Notes: generated by a model from the sequence alone, not told the origin. Shown: positions 1 to 10,802, numbered from the stretch's first letter. The stretch is 64,000 bases of DNA from Cydia pomonella (GCF_033807575.1 NC_084704.1:37363968-37427967); one strand, 5' to 3'. Translations and numbers: made by a program.

Positions 1-311
1 CCAGACATTTACGTGTCTTTGGTCAAATCGAAGGCCAAAGCTCGCAGGTGCTATAGATGATAAATATTGTCGATTTGCTTATTTTTATTGGCCTTCGAAA
101 ACCAAACGAAATGTGAGGTGCATATATAGACAACACATCTGGGGACAAGTATAGTAGGTACCTTTTTTTTGTTTGCATTATAAGGACATCTGTGTACGTC
201 TGGTTACTCTGCTAGGCATACTTATGTAGTGTTTTTGATTTAGGCATGTTGTGTACAATTTACTGATATAACGGGGTGTAAAAGGCTGGTTTAAAAAAAA
301 TCCGACGGGAC

Positions 312-781
312 ACCCCCTTATTTTGCACTTATTGTGCTGTAATATACCAAGTTTTGTAACATCATCTAAACTACGAGGGGGTGCTCAAACCTCTTTGATT
401 TTTTTTTTATGATGTATGAAATCCAAAAAAGTATGTATGTTTTAGATTTTTATTTAAGTATCCGCTTTCACACTATTTGAACATGTGATTTATAAATTTA
501 GAACTAGTAAAATATTTATATTTCTAATTTTTTTTTAAGTTTTATCTTTTGAATTTAAACAAAAAAAAAACTAAAAAAGTAATTTTTTTTTGTTTTACTA
601 AATAATTTATAAATCACATTTTCATATAATGTGAACATAACTGCTTGAATAAATTTATTTTATTTTATTTCATACAACGTACGAAAATTTCAAAGTGATT
701 GAGCACTCCCCTGTAGTTTAGATAAAGTTACAAAACTTGGCGTATTTTATCAACTTAATAAGTGCAACGAAATAAGGGGGT
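312..781. repeat. Foldback (palindromic) MITE, about 470 bp
   Basis: The ends form an imperfect inverted repeat: ACCCCCTTATTTTGCACTTA on the left is matched in reverse by TAAGTGCAACGAAATAAGGG near the right end. The arms continue inward through the 'aagttttgtaac' and 'gtagtttagat' blocks for roughly 110 bases. The AT-rich middle is itself partly self-complementary. It has no coding capacity. I infer a non-autonomous DNA transposon; no clear target duplication is visible. Confidence 0.65.
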
Positions 782-918
782 ACCGCTTCTACTAGCTAAA
801 GTTTGAATTATTACCATACAATCGTGAACCACCCTAACTTGCATACTGTTGTATGATTATAGTGTACATATGTTGTTCATCCTGTATTGTTTGCGGTGGA
901 GTAGGTTAGGACGATATA

Positions 919-1164
919 CTATAGTCTGTATCTTTAGGTATTAAAAAAGGTAAACAAACAATTTGTACATTTTCGGGTAGTTTTAATATTTATTGGTTAA
1001 CCAACCAAATACAAAACCGCCTGGATCTGTCACTGAATGACCTGACTTTAAACCTACATTATTTGATCATGTAATGTTTTCATCTACCCTCAGTTGCCTT
1101 AAGGAGCCATTTGAGGGTAGATTTTGTTTACCTTTTTTTAAATACCTAAAGATACAGACTATAG
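919..1164. mobile_element. MITE with TA target duplication (Tc1/mariner-like)
   Basis: The terminal inverted repeats CTATAGTCTGTATCTTTAGG and CCTAAAGATACAGACTATAG match perfectly, extend a few bases further, and continue imperfectly into an AAAAAAGGTAAAC block. TA flanks both ends (917-918 and 1165-1166). Length is 246 bp with no open frame. The superfamily is inferred from the TA duplication only. Confidence 0.65.
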
Positions 1165-1377
1165 TAATGTTTTTGTACTTTTCGTGTTCTTCGAGGGCTA
1201 TAGCGTATTCTACAATAATATAGGCAATTCAGCAAAACGGTTGGAAATTTGCTAATTTAAAACCCCCGTGGCTCATTAGAATTTCAAAACATTTTGTCTT
1301 GGTTAATTTTGCTCTTAAATTACTTAGAAGTTATTTTAGTCCACTCATTAGAACATTATCGTTATATTATTGAGAAT

Positions 1378-1640
1378 GACGACCTAGTGGGTAGTGGGTA
1401 GTGACCCTGCCTACGAAGCTGATGGTCCCGGGTTCAAATCCTGTAAGGGCATGTATTTGTGTGATGAGCATGGATATTTGTTCCTGAGTCATGGGTGTTT
1501 TCTATGTGTTTAAGTATTTATATATTATATATATCGTTGTCTAAGTACCCTCAACACAAGCCTTATTGAGCTTACTGTGGGACTTAGTCAATTTGTGTAA
1601 TAATGTCCTATAATATTTATTATTATTTATTTATTTCACA
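1378..1640 (+). mobile_element. tRNA-derived SINE, nearly full length
   Basis: The head resembles a tRNA gene with a pol III box B (GGTTCAAATCC, 1431-1441). The A-box side has lost 'ggtttgg' and duplicated 'gtgggta' relative to the copy at 48905. The body runs through 'gatgagcatggatatttg' to the tail 'gagcttactgtgggactta' and ends in TTATT-type simple repeats. Other copies in the window lie at 7427, 21042 (minus), 48905, 49185, 50200 (minus) and 56700 (minus). Confidence 0.8.
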
Positions 1641-1860
1641 AATGCAAACTCACCGTCCCATAACCAGCTTTTCTATTGTAGGTATTAACTTAATTAAACC
1701 AAAACAATTAATTTTTTTAAAGCTAACGGAATCCAATTAATACACGTCACACACAGACCAACAAAAACATTCTTATAGAGAGGACATTTGTAAACTTGTC
1801 TAGTAACTTTTTGTGAATCGTGCTAAATATACAAACATCTTTCTACGGCACAGTTTGACC

Positions 1861-2135
1861 ACGTCTGTCTTTCGACGACAGAGTGACCGATATTAAACCT
1901 TATTCCAAAGCTGTAAGGTCTACTTACCAATGGTCAGTGTTATTAGGCATCAACAGGACCTACCACGAACGACGTTTTACATCTCTGTCGCACTTACGTA
2001 CGTATTAACAAAGGCGTCAAAGAAGCAAAACGTCTGTAGTTCGCGGTAGACCCTGTCTTTCGGCGACAGAGTTTGACCGAGATTGAACCTTGTTTCTCAG
2101 ACATAAGATCTATCAATGGTCAGTGTTATAGACAC
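1861..2135 (+). repeat. Diverged direct repeat (two ~85-bp units)
   Basis: The block CGACAGAGTGACCGATATTA followed by 'ccaatggtcagtgttat' (from about 1861) recurs as CGACAGAGTTTGACCGAGAT with 'tcaatggtcagtgttat' (from about 2050). The units are about 190 bases apart. No coding frame is present. It may be two halves of one mobile element. Confidence 0.45.
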
Positions 2136-2296
2136 GCACTATGAGATAGCGAGTGAAATCATGTTCAAAAACCGGTCTGTGGCTGTATTCTCATTGGTTG
2201 AGCAACTTGCGTGAGCACTAGCTTGGCTTTTCAAAAATCCAGTGTATCTTGACCTTGAAACCTTTGGCTATACTGTTACAGCCGTCAGAAATTATC

Positions 2297-2390
2297 TGAG
2301 CGGCTCGGGTGCTCACAAATATCTGAACACGCCTCTATTGTCAACGCGCTAGAGAGCGTGTTCAGATATTTTTGAGTACCTCGGCCGATA
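2297..2390. repeat. Short palindromic MITE
   Basis: The arms GAGCGGCTCGGGTGCTCACA / 'aatatctgaacacgc' and 'gcgtgttcagatatt' / TTTGAGTACCTCGGCCGAT pair with few mismatches around a ~23-base loop. One arm of the same family recurs at 8299-8345. Confidence 0.6.
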
Positions 2391-2615
2391 TAATTATGAA
2401 AGATCATAGAGCAAGCATGACATTTGCGATGAGAAATTGTGTCAATGTCATAATTTATGTCAAATTTCTATGAAAATATGACATTTTTAATGACACTCCC
2501 TTATGATCTATTCTGTGCGAAGTTTACACAGACTACCACGTTACGTTGCTTTTGTATACCGATCACAAATTCAACTGGATTTTATTTTAGATTTTCGGTC
2601 TAAAACCAACTATAA

Positions 2616-2999
2616 AGCCTTGTTCGGACTAGGCTAGTATTTTAGTCTAGTGGCGAGTAATTTAGTAGCTAAACGTGTCTGAACACCAAAAAATTAGTCG
2701 AGTGGATTAGTAAGTAATTTAGTCGAGTCAATCCATTTTATTCTATTTTTTTTAGTAGTTTAGTAGCGAGTAGCACCCCCCACCACGCGTCCGTGCTCAC
2801 TCGGCCGCCGGCTAAACAAGTCCGAACCTGTCGATTTAGTCGAGTTCATTCGTTGACGTGAAAATGTAGAGTACAGAGTACCACTGACTTGTGAGCTTTA
2901 CTCGACTGTAATGCGAACGATTTTTAGGCAGTAGCGAATAGTTTAGCTACTAAATTACTCGCCACTAGACTAAAATACTAGCCTAGTCCGAACAAGGCT
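2616..2999. mobile_element. PIF/Harbinger-type MITE with perfect 60-bp inverted repeats
   Basis: The first 60 bases of the inverted-repeat block (2615-2674) are exactly the reverse complement of 2941-3000. Trimmed to the element, the ends read AGCCTTGTTCGGACTAGGCT and its complement, flanked by TAA at 2613-2615 and 3000-3002. A 3-bp TWA duplication is characteristic of PIF/Harbinger elements. The 384-bp element has no open frame, so it is non-autonomous. Arm identity suggests a young insertion or arm correction. Confidence 0.8.
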
Positions 3000-3169
3000 T
3001 AAGTTGCCAACTAGCATCAAACTGGAATCAAAAGTTGCTAAATTGAATACTTAAGTTGCCAGATTGTGTGTATGTGAGCGATAGTAATAGCGTTCGTATG
3101 CAGGTGCGCATCTCGACCCGTCCTCATTTGTAAAAGTGGCCAAACGCGTAGCGGATCAACTTACGACTA

Positions 3170-3690
3170 TGGCTCTGAAGCCAGGCATCCTTCTCTTTTA
3201 CTCTCACTAAGGCGTAATTAGAGTGACAGAGAAAAATGTCCGCAATTAACGAACTACGATTGTCGCGGTAATAGCCTACAGGGCCTACCGAGAACACCGA
3301 AATTCGCAAATTGTGGGCATCTTTCTCTATCACTCTAATTACGCCTTAGTTGGAGTAATAGAGAAAGATGCCCGCATTTTGCGAACTTCGTTGTTCGCGG
3401 TAGACCCCCAGAACTTCTATTTTAATTTCAAGCCGTAAGGCTCCGCAGTCGAAGTAGGTGTAATCAATAATGTAATCAACAATCAATAATGCAAGAATAA
3501 CTAAACGAAACTGTTATAACCATAGAACTAGTAACCTCTTTAATGTTTTCTATGGTAATGACATCTCGGGGCCTAGGGGGGAACTTCGCAAATTGCGAGG
3601 ATCTTTCTCTTTTACTCTCACTAAGACGTAATTAGAGTGACGGAGAGAAATGCCCGCAATTGAAGAACTTCGATCTTCGCGGTAATAGTC
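3170..3690. repeat. Cluster of short inverted units ('gcgtaattagagtgacagaga')
   Basis: A unit of the form ctttctcttttactctcact / aaggcgtaattagagtgaca occurs at about 3190-3240 and 3605-3655. An inverted version lies at 3320-3375. Each unit is itself a weak hairpin. They belong to one repeat family; coding frames here are shadows of the repeat. Confidence 0.5.
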
Positions 3691-4082
3691 CAGAACTGGC
3701 CGAAGCCTTCGTCGACCACGAATTCAATTCGCTTTTTAATTTCAAGCTGTAAGGCTCCGCAGTCGAAAAAAACTTAGAGCAGTAGTTTAATGCAAGAATA
3801 ACCAAACGAAACAGTTATGACCACAGAGGGCCGCGAGCCACGTCGTTGCTACACTTACGTACGAATTTACAAGTGCGACAGAGAGGCAACACGCCGAACG
3901 TGGTTTGCGATATGTCCTCAGAACTAGTAACTTCTCTAATGTATTCCGTGGTAATGACATCAGCACTTCAGCAGACGTTTCGATCGAGACACCACCATCA
4001 CAGACATAGATGGTAGGATCCTATAGATGTGCACCGCGTGCGCGCGTGAGGGACAGGGACAGCGCATTGCGTATGTAATGCG

Positions 4083-4122
4083 ACAAAATTAAAAACACGT
4101 AAAAACGTGTTTTTAATTTTGT
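4083..4122. repeat. Perfect 18-bp hairpin
   Basis: ACAAAATTAAAAACACGT at 4083-4100 is the exact reverse complement of 4105-4122, with a 4-base AAAA loop. It lies in otherwise unassigned sequence and has no visible function. Confidence 0.7.
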
Positions 4123-4555
4123 GATAACATACCAAAAACAGCCTACGCAATTTAGTCGGGTTATTGGTGTGTAACAAACCCACCATACTAAATTTACGGT
4201 GGGGAATAAAAAAAAGTGAGACTGACAAGGACAAACAATAACGCTTTCTCTGCTACTCCTCCTGAAAGACACATAAGACCAACCCGTTCTGTCAGTTCCC
4301 CTCACCACGCATGCCCAATCCATAGTAGAGCGCAAGACTGATGATCAATATCTAAATTGCTTTTGAAGTTTTGATTTGACACCGATCAGTAATTTGCATC
4401 TCGGTAATCATGTTTCTACGTGGACACATCGTTGGCGCGATCTATCTCGGGAGGTAGCACCATCTCTTGACAGGTTCGTGTACTACAAAACTGATTTCCT
4501 ACGAGTCTTTTTCTACGTTAGACAAAGCCGTAATAGGTCTTAGCGAAGAGAAATA

Positions 4556-4760
4556 GATGTGGATTGTCAAAGTAAACTTTGTAGATTTACTGCCATCTTT
4601 CGACACATAATTAAAACTTTTTGCACGCCATTTGACTATGATCTTTATTCTTTTACTGATATGTCTTAAATTTGTTAAATATCAAATAGTGGCGCCATCT
4701 ACTAGACTACTAGAGCATAGGTCAAGAGTAAGGCGCCATCGTTCGAATAGATGCCGATGC
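4556..4760 (+). repeat. Single arm of the palindromic MITE seen whole at 62260
   Basis: The stretch from 'gtggattgtcaaag' through 'ctgccatctttcgacacat' and 'gccatttgactatgatc' to 'gtggcgccatct' matches the left arm of the element at 62260-62630. The second arm is missing, so this is a truncated copy. Confidence 0.6.
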
Positions 4761-4891
4761 CGCGGGACTGGTAAAAATTACGGGGTGGTGCGCAATACTG
4801 AATAAGTTTTCTTTATGTACCTTCTGGGTACGGAACCCTAAAAACGGTGACAGACGTATGGCAACCCTACTTAAACATAGTAGGTAACAGA

Positions 4892-5060
4892 ACCCCTAGT
4901 GTAAATTTATTCGGCAGCGTGACGTGATGTACGCGTTTGCGTTAAATCTCATTTTGTATGGGATTTAGAAACAGCGCGCCAAGCGGGACGTTTTGGAAAC
5001 TCAGAATCCCATACAAAATGAGACTTAACGCAAACGCGTACGTCACGTCACACTAGGGGT
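4892..5060. mobile_element. MITE, ~170 bp, ACCCCTAGTG ends
   Basis: ACCCCTAGTG (4892-4901) and CACTAGGGGT (5051-5060) are inverted. They are followed by long arms containing GTACGCGTTTGCGTTAA / TCTCATTTTGTATGGGATT and its complement. ACAG occurs on both sides (4887-4890 and 5061-5064) and may be the target duplication. No frame is present. Confidence 0.65.
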
Positions 5061-5344
5061 ACAGTACTTACTACTAGTGTTCAGAATATTCAGATAATAT
5101 TGAAAATCTTGCCCGTTAGTTTTGGTGTAACCAGACCTTTTTCTTATGAAAAGAAAAGTTGCTAGGTAATTTTGTTACAGACAGACATTATGTGTCCTTG
5201 CCATTAATGTTACCTATTCACTGATGAACGTAGGTCATACGTATAGGCTTTCTATTAGTAATACGGTAATCATAGGTTGTTATAGTTATAATTAGACTTG
5301 ATAGGCGGCTGTTACCTATAGTAAGGGAAGCTAATAACGTTGTA

Positions 5345-6480
5345 TGTCCTATAGATACTATACATCTCTATTGTATTGTAGTAATTATTTATTTTAAGAT
5401 TATTATAATGTAATGTTTACCCAGGTATTGGCTGTTGTATTTATAAATGTTGTTATGTATTTTTCACGTCAGCAGCTGGAACAAGGGTAATTTGCTGCTT
5501 AAAAACAGTGAGAAAAACCGCATTTTGCTCACCGAGTGAGACAAAATAACATTCAAGTGACCTTTAGATTCGAATGTCATTTCAACGTGCGGGGCCTAAT
5601 ACAAGTTCGAAATATTTGGATTCTATTGTCTTTATCCCTTTCACGTCATTACCAAAAAGAAAGAGACAAAAAAAGTGCATACGTAATTCAACGGTATATT
5701 GACGGTTTATAATAGACCCCCGAAATAAGTCAGACCGCATCGTTCCAAAACACCCTACGAGTCTTCATTCGTAATAATTAATTAATGAAATAAAAGTTTA
5801 AAATTTAATAAAAACACCATATTTTACGTATTTTATTATACAATCAAAACAATGAACTTATACAAATTTACGCAATTGTTACACAGTAAATAATTCTACT
5901 AAACTACTTTTAACGATCTCTCCTATAGTTGACAAATAGTAGTATCCGCAATTCGGACCGGATCTTACAAAGTTTTTTTTTACAAAAAAAAAAGTTGTCG
6001 ATTGAACTGTCAATTGATGTTCGTTAATTCATTATTTTCGTATTATTTTATTGAAATTTCTTTCGTTTTGTTTTATTGCGGAAATTATAGTTAATTGTTA
6101 GAATACCTTCAGAAAACATGAGTGAAATAGTGATCCGTCCGTCTGGATTAAATTTTTAAGGTTGTATTTTTTGATGGCTGACTGACGTGAAAAATTTTGT
6201 GTACTACACGAGATCAAAGTTATTTACATCTCGTGCGCTTTTGAGTCCCTTACTACGCTCAAGATTCTAAATAAGATTCACTCGCTTTGCTCGTGAATCT
6301 ATTATAGAATCTTTCGCTTGCACGGGACTCAAAACAAGCACTCGAAGAAATATCAAACTTTGCTCTCTTGTTGTACAAATAACTATTTCATGTCGCTATA
6401 TGATGTTACCATAAATGTTGTATTGACTTGTAAAAGAGCCCTTGAGGCCTACTTGCAGACTAAATTTTTGAATTTTGAGA
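5345..6480 (+). mobile_element. LINE-type 3' tail split by a ~0.9-kb insertion
   Basis: Sequence 5345-5468 ('taatgtttacccaggtatt', 'aaatgttgttatgtattt') continues at 6383-6480 ('ccataaatgttgtattgac', 'gagcccttgaggcctact'). The two parts are contiguous in the copy at 27700-27930. The 5469-6382 interval is therefore an insertion, flanked by TTCACGTC and TTCATGTC. I see no coding frame and no terminal inverted repeat in the insert, so its class is unknown. Confidence 0.65.
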
Positions 6481-6695
6481 TAAAATTATAGGTATTTCAC
6501 GGCGCTCATGAAAATAAATAACAAATAAATGTAAGTAATTATTTTATAATCAACAAATACATTAAAAGGGGGACTTATTGTGACGTCACATAATGCCATT
6601 TTCATACTAACTTCATAGGAAATGGACTGACTTTTCATGAAGATACGACCCTTTATGGAGTCCTTTACATTTTTAACTAAGGACGCTTATTAGCA

Positions 6696-6905
6696 ATGCT
6701 CGGAACCGGCTTATAAAATACCGGTTTATTTCACTTTTCCTCTAAACCGGTTAATTCGTACGGTTAACTGAACGGTTAATTTGAAAAATAACGGTTTTTC
6801 GAGTGAAACCGAAATTAAAACCGAAACAAATTAAAAAACCGAAAAAAAATACGCCAAGTACATGATAACGGTTTAAAAAATTTAACGGGTTTCGGAGCCT
6901 TGCTG
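6696..6905. mobile_element. MITE rich in ACCGGTT motifs
   Basis: The ends ATGCTCGGAACCGG and GGGTTTCGGAGCCTTGCTG are imperfect inverted repeats. TTAGCA lies immediately outside on both sides (6690-6695, 6906-6911) as a plausible 6-bp target duplication. The inside carries repeated ACCGGTT/AACGGTT motifs. A related copy lies at 8753-8976. Confidence 0.6.
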
Positions 6906-6961
6906 TTAGCACGAGGAATTTCGAAATTTACTCTATCGCACGACCGTAATTCTACGAGGCG

Positions 6962-7254
6962 TTTTTAGGGTTCCGTACCCAAAGGGTCAAATACGGGACC
7001 CTATTACCGAGACTTCGCTGTCCGTCCGTCCGTCCGTCTGTCACCAAGCTGTATCTCATGAACCGTGATAGCTAGACAGTCAAAATTTTCACAGATGATG
7101 TATTTCTGTTGCCGCTCAACAAATACTAAAAACAGAATAAAATAAATATTTAAGGGGGGCTCCCATACAACAAACATATTTTTTTGTAGTTTTTATAAAT
7201 AATGATACGGAACCCTTCGTGCGCGAGTCAGACTCGCACTTGTCCCGTTTTTTT
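6962..7254 (+). repeat. Snapback repeat family, full-length copy
   Basis: It starts 'ttttagggttccgtaccc', contains a (CCGT)n-like tract, and ends 'tacggaacccttcgtgcgcg' plus 'gactcgcacttgtccc' and a T run. The GGGTTCCGTA / TACGGAACCC pair is an internal inverted repeat. I recognise this as a very common lepidopteran interspersed repeat. Its transposition class is not shown by the sequence. Confidence 0.7.
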
Positions 7255-7363
7255 AAAATTCCGTTAACTTCGGGGCATGGCTAAATACATTTACTGAAAC
7301 TTGGCATAGTTAATTTTCATTTTTTTTTTTTCGTAAAAAGAAATTAAATGCTGCATTATAGAA

Positions 7364-7580
7364 GACCAAGCTTAGTTGCCAGCAATTTTGATAGTGTTAT
7401 TCTAAACTTCAAACTTCTATGAAGTTGTCTAAGTACCCTCAACACAAGCCTTATTGAGCTTACTGTGGGACTTAGTCAATTTTTGTAATAATGTCCTATA
7501 ATATTTATTTAATTATGACGTTCACTTAACACAAGCTGAGCTATTAAAATCACTGCCAACTTAGCTTGGTCTGGCTCTAG
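7364..7580 (+). mobile_element. MITE ('gaccaagcttagttg' family) interrupted by a SINE tail
   Basis: The ends AGACCAAGCTTAGTTGCCAG and 'ctgccaacttagcttggtct' are inverted. Family copies are at 24630-24780 and 55363-55450. Comparison with the copy at 24700 shows that the SINE 3' tail at 7427-7517 was inserted between 'ctatgaagttg' and 'tgacgttcacttaac'. Confidence 0.65.
7427..7517 (+). mobile_element. SINE 3' tail fragment, nested
   Basis: It contains 'aagtaccctcaacacaagcc', 'gagcttactgtgggactta' and 'atgtcctataatatttatt'. The tRNA-like head is absent, consistent with 5' truncation during target-primed insertion. Confidence 0.7.
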
Positions 7581-7719
7581 CGTTGTTGTAACATGGCCAT
7601 GGTATTTAACTTAACCAAACAGTTGAAAACTTTGACATATCAATTACTTCCACTATAAGTACAGAGAAAAACTCAAAACTATAAATTTGTAAAAATAATA
7701 AAATAAAAATAACTTAAAT

Positions 7720-7768
7720 TTGTACGGAACCGTTGCGCGAGTCCGACTTGCACTTGTCCAGTTTTTAT
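7720..7768 (+). repeat. Snapback repeat, 3' end only
   Basis: It reads 'gtacggaaccgttgcgcgag' then 'tccgacttgcacttgtcc', matching the terminal 50 bases of the copy at 6962. Confidence 0.55.
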
Positions 7769-8298
7769 TGTTTTGTCTATACATATAACCTAAAATCCAC
7801 CAGCGGCTTAACTTATTAAACTTCATAAACTCCAGAATTACCTTCTTACTTTTCGGTGTAAAAAAGCTTAATTTTTGATTTCCCAACAGGCCTCTTGAAG
7901 TTGAACAAACATGGGACTAATTTTCATTTATTACCCTTTATCCTTCTTAAGTGGGCTCTGTAAATTTAACTGAGAATAAACCTTAATGTAATTACATGAA
8001 GGTTCACCGATGGTGAGCTAAGGTGTTATAGTAGAAGCAAACCGAACTGGCGACAGGAGTCGTATCACTATCTCTCTCACCCTACCTACGACAACGCGAG
8101 TGTGAATGAAAAGTTTTACGACCCCGGTCCGTCAATGTTGTTTGATAAGAAACCTTAATTGCATAGGCTTAAGGTACACTATTCAGTTCATAGTGTTACA
8201 GTTGATTCGTATTGTTGGCATAGGTTCCGGGTTGAGTGTTATGCTTTTTTCACTTCACTCGCTAGTCTGTACCAACTACGGTCGCCTTAGGATATATC

Positions 8299-8345
8299 GG
8301 AGCAGCCGAGGTGCTCAGAAATATCTGAACACGCACCCTTGACAA
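8299..8345 (+). repeat. Half copy of the 2297 palindromic MITE
   Basis: 'gcagccgaggtgctcagaaa' followed by 'tatctgaacacgc' matches one arm of the element at 2297-2390. The other arm is missing. Confidence 0.5.
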
Positions 8346-8369
8346 TAGGTGTGTTAAAGATAAAGATAG

Positions 8370-8548
8370 TTACTTACTACTTCAATGCGCTTATGAACAT
8401 CAAATAAAGCTACGCCGGCTCTAACCCTAGACCTCTGCCTGAGAAGATTTAAATCCCTCCTAAGTTGTAGGAGGGTATACCAATATAGGACCGGCAAGAA
8501 ACTCGGTGGGACACATCTTTTCAAAACATTACATTTTATAACAAACAA
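8370..8548 (-). mobile_element. Non-LTR retrotransposon 3' region, minus strand
   Basis: Read on the minus strand this contains 'gtgtcccaccgagtttcttg', then 'ggagggatttaaatcttctc' and 'gttcataagcgcattg', a 3' sequence I recognise from lepidopteran LINEs. The 64-codon minus frame is not a recognisable protein domain. Confidence 0.5.
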
Positions 8549-8752
8549 ACATTAAATCGAATTTAGAACAAAAGGCGTTCAGGCAAAGCTGCCTTTAAAA
8601 AATTTCACTGAGGCGGAGATGCGAGGAGGCGTACAGTTATTGTCAACCAGCGGAGCGGAGAAGAGATGTGGAATACATCCAATGTTATTGGTTGATTCCC
8701 GCACTTCATTCCCGCGTTATCATAATTTCGGTTTCGTTCTTAAAACAGTTAT

Positions 8753-8976
8753 TTTTAAACCGGTTTTTAGGAGCACATTTCCATAAAGTTCTTGTCAGAT
8801 TATCAGGTTTTGAACACTAAAAACCGGTTTCTTCCTATATAGGTGGGTTTACGCGGCACACCACCAGGTTTCAATAAAGTTCTTGAAACGTTCGCGTTCT
8901 TATCTAATGATAGTTCGGAGTAAAACCAAAATAAACCGGTATTTACCGCTATTTTTAAAACCGGTTCCGAGCCTGG
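8753..8976. repeat. Second ACCGGTT-rich MITE copy
   Basis: Repeated 'aaaccggtttt' blocks and the end GGTTCCGAGCCTGGG match the 6696-6905 element. The left end is less clear. Confidence 0.5.
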
Positions 8977-9574
8977 GAAGGAAGAATATGTCTTATCGCA
9001 ATTCGCGCAACTCGATTGTGTTAAGTCGCGTGAGATGCGGCAAATGATAAATGTGCTTGTTTCGGTAGCTTGTGATGTATGAAGTTATTTGTCAGATGTC
9101 TCTGTGCCCGTGGCGTAATGCTCGGCACGCAACGCAATTGTGTTGACATCAGACATATAATTCCATATATTACATTCAGCTCGTGCACGGTTGTTTTTAG
9201 TTTGGCCGTGTCTAATGTCCCTATAAAATGACAGAAATAGAGACGGATTGCAGTGACAAATTGTGATTATTTATGTCGTCATTTCCTCAATATGTTCTGT
9301 TCAATAGTCGGCGCAAACTTAGCTTGGACGAACTTTAGACCATATTTTCTTTCTTATTGTTTGTTCTGAGACTCGACGCTAGAAGCTTTTCGAGAACATT
9401 CCCAAGAATTAGATCAAAATGTATAGAATTGAATGAATCTGTTTTGGACGACAGCAGCCGCGCCATGTGGCTATGATGAACCTCTCCATTTGGTATCCTT
9501 TTGATGTACGAGGCCGTGTCACCACTCCTCAACTGTGCGTTTCTCCAGAAAATTCCGGATCACAAACTTGTGTT
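8977..9574. other. No gene or repeat recognised
   Basis: The short minus frame at 9335-9532 has no recognisable motif. I see no inverted repeat, SINE or LINE signature here. Confidence 0.4.
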
Positions 9575-9656
9575 GCGGGTGTCCATCGGCGACGGTAATC
9601 ACTTACCATCAGGCGATTCGTCTACTCGTTTGCCTCCTATAACATATTAAAAAAAA
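9575..9656 (+). mobile_element. LINE/SINE 3' tail
   Basis: 'gtaatcacttaccatcaggc' then 'actcgtttgcctcctataac' and an A run form a 3' end common among lepidopteran retroposons. A diverged relative follows the LINE frame at 20079-20198. Confidence 0.55.
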
Positions 9657-10200
9657 CTGAACCGGACGCAACTGTATTTTCCAGTACTTATAGGCAGCGC
9701 TGGATAGCGGTAAGTGGGACCGACTGTCGCTGCAAAAACTCACCGTTTCAAATAGGTCTTCCGAAGATAGCCGAAAGCGTAGCGATTAGTGTTTTTTGTC
9801 AACAGTACTTTTATCAGGAGTTACTCTCAAAACTCATTACTTTAGGTAGGTTCGATAATCAACGAGCTTGGAACAGTTTTAGTTGTCGATTTTTAAATGG
9901 CACCAGTTTTTGTGACTTATGGGCCCGATAGGTAATTACCGCAATATTCTAGTGTAGCGTATCGATTGCGATAGCTAATAACACTAATGACTAGATTAAA
10001 GGTTGTATGAAATTTAAAACTCACATACGTTGCGTTGCGTATGAAATCTGAAGTACGTGAACCTGAACTCTGTCATAAATAAATAAGTAATATTTAAAAA
10101 AAAATCTTTTATTTCAGACTAAAGATCCATACATGGTCAGTAAACATTAAAATCAAATCTTATTACTAGTGTTTGTACAATATAAAAAGTATATATAATT
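9657..10200. other. No gene recognised
   Basis: AT-rich sequence with no open frame of note and no clear repeat boundary. An A run near 10095 may be a retroposon tail. Confidence 0.35.
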
Positions 10201-10215
10201 AAAACTAAAAACTGA

Positions 10216-10527
10216 TTAGTGACTGCATGCAGTCTGCCAACGATTTTCGCGTTCCATAAACACGCTCAGAATGCTGTTGCGGCCGCGCAGGCGACGCAGC
10301 AGTGCGGCGCACCTCTTGCGCATTATCGCCGAAAAGCTGTCAATCTGTGCCTCCGCAAACATACCACAGGCACTACAAAATCGCGGCAACCCCATCAACA
10401 CCCGAACCGCGTTATTATATTGGACACGTAGGCGTTGTATGCCTTCTGCGTATAGTAATCTGTATGCTTGGAAACATATGTACAGTAGGCGCTCGATAAT
10501 CCGGAACGCCCAGTAAGGTTGACTCAC
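10216..10527 (-). pseudogene. Non-LTR retrotransposon reverse-transcriptase protein, C-terminal relic
   Basis: The 103-codon minus frame contains a stretch resembling the C-terminal part of LINE ORF2 proteins in Lepidoptera: 'RLRVQYNNAVRVLMGLPRFC', then an 'AEAQIDSFSAIMRKRCAALL' segment and an Arg-rich end. The catalytic domains (endonuclease, RT palm) are absent, so this is a short 5'-truncated piece. The apparent start is fortuitous. No neighbour extends it. Assignment rests on recall of family motifs; a protein search would be decisive. Confidence 0.6.
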
Positions 10528-10637
10528 GCTAGACGGGCCGGAGCGTCCGACACGTCATGACGGCTGATCGTTGATCACGTGGTGCGTCCATTGAAAACGA
10601 AGCTGCGGCCCGGTCCCGGCCTGGTCTAGCGTGGGTC
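10521..10637. mobile_element. GC-rich palindromic MITE (ends GACTCACGCTAGAC)
   Basis: The ends GACTCACGCTAGACGGGCCG and 'cggcctggtctagcgtgggt' are inverted, and 'gatcacgtggtgcgtcc' lies inside. A partial relative occurs at about 62990-63130. No frame is present. Confidence 0.6.
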
Positions 10638-10654
10638 ATCCTTTATCCGACAGT

Positions 10655-10802
10655 TACGCAGCGGCTTACGTGAGCGATGACTCGCGTATGCGCGGCGCGG
10701 CGGCCCAACAGCATTCGGAGATCGCCCACATAGGACACTTCCATAGGTATCAAAGGATTGAATTCACCCGCGCCGCGAGTTATTCGCTCACGTAAGACAC
10801 TG
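10655..10802. repeat. Palindromic GC-rich element
   Basis: 'ggcttacgtgagcgatgact' with 'gcgcggcgcgg' on the left is matched inverted by 'cgccgcgagttattcgctc' and 'acgtaagacac' on the right. This is consistent with a small foldback MITE. Confidence 0.5.

Noticed and set aside
3998..4335. Two overlapping minus frames (78 and 104 codons)
   Set aside because: They run through a hairpin (4083-4122) and differ only in frame. No protein family is recognised.
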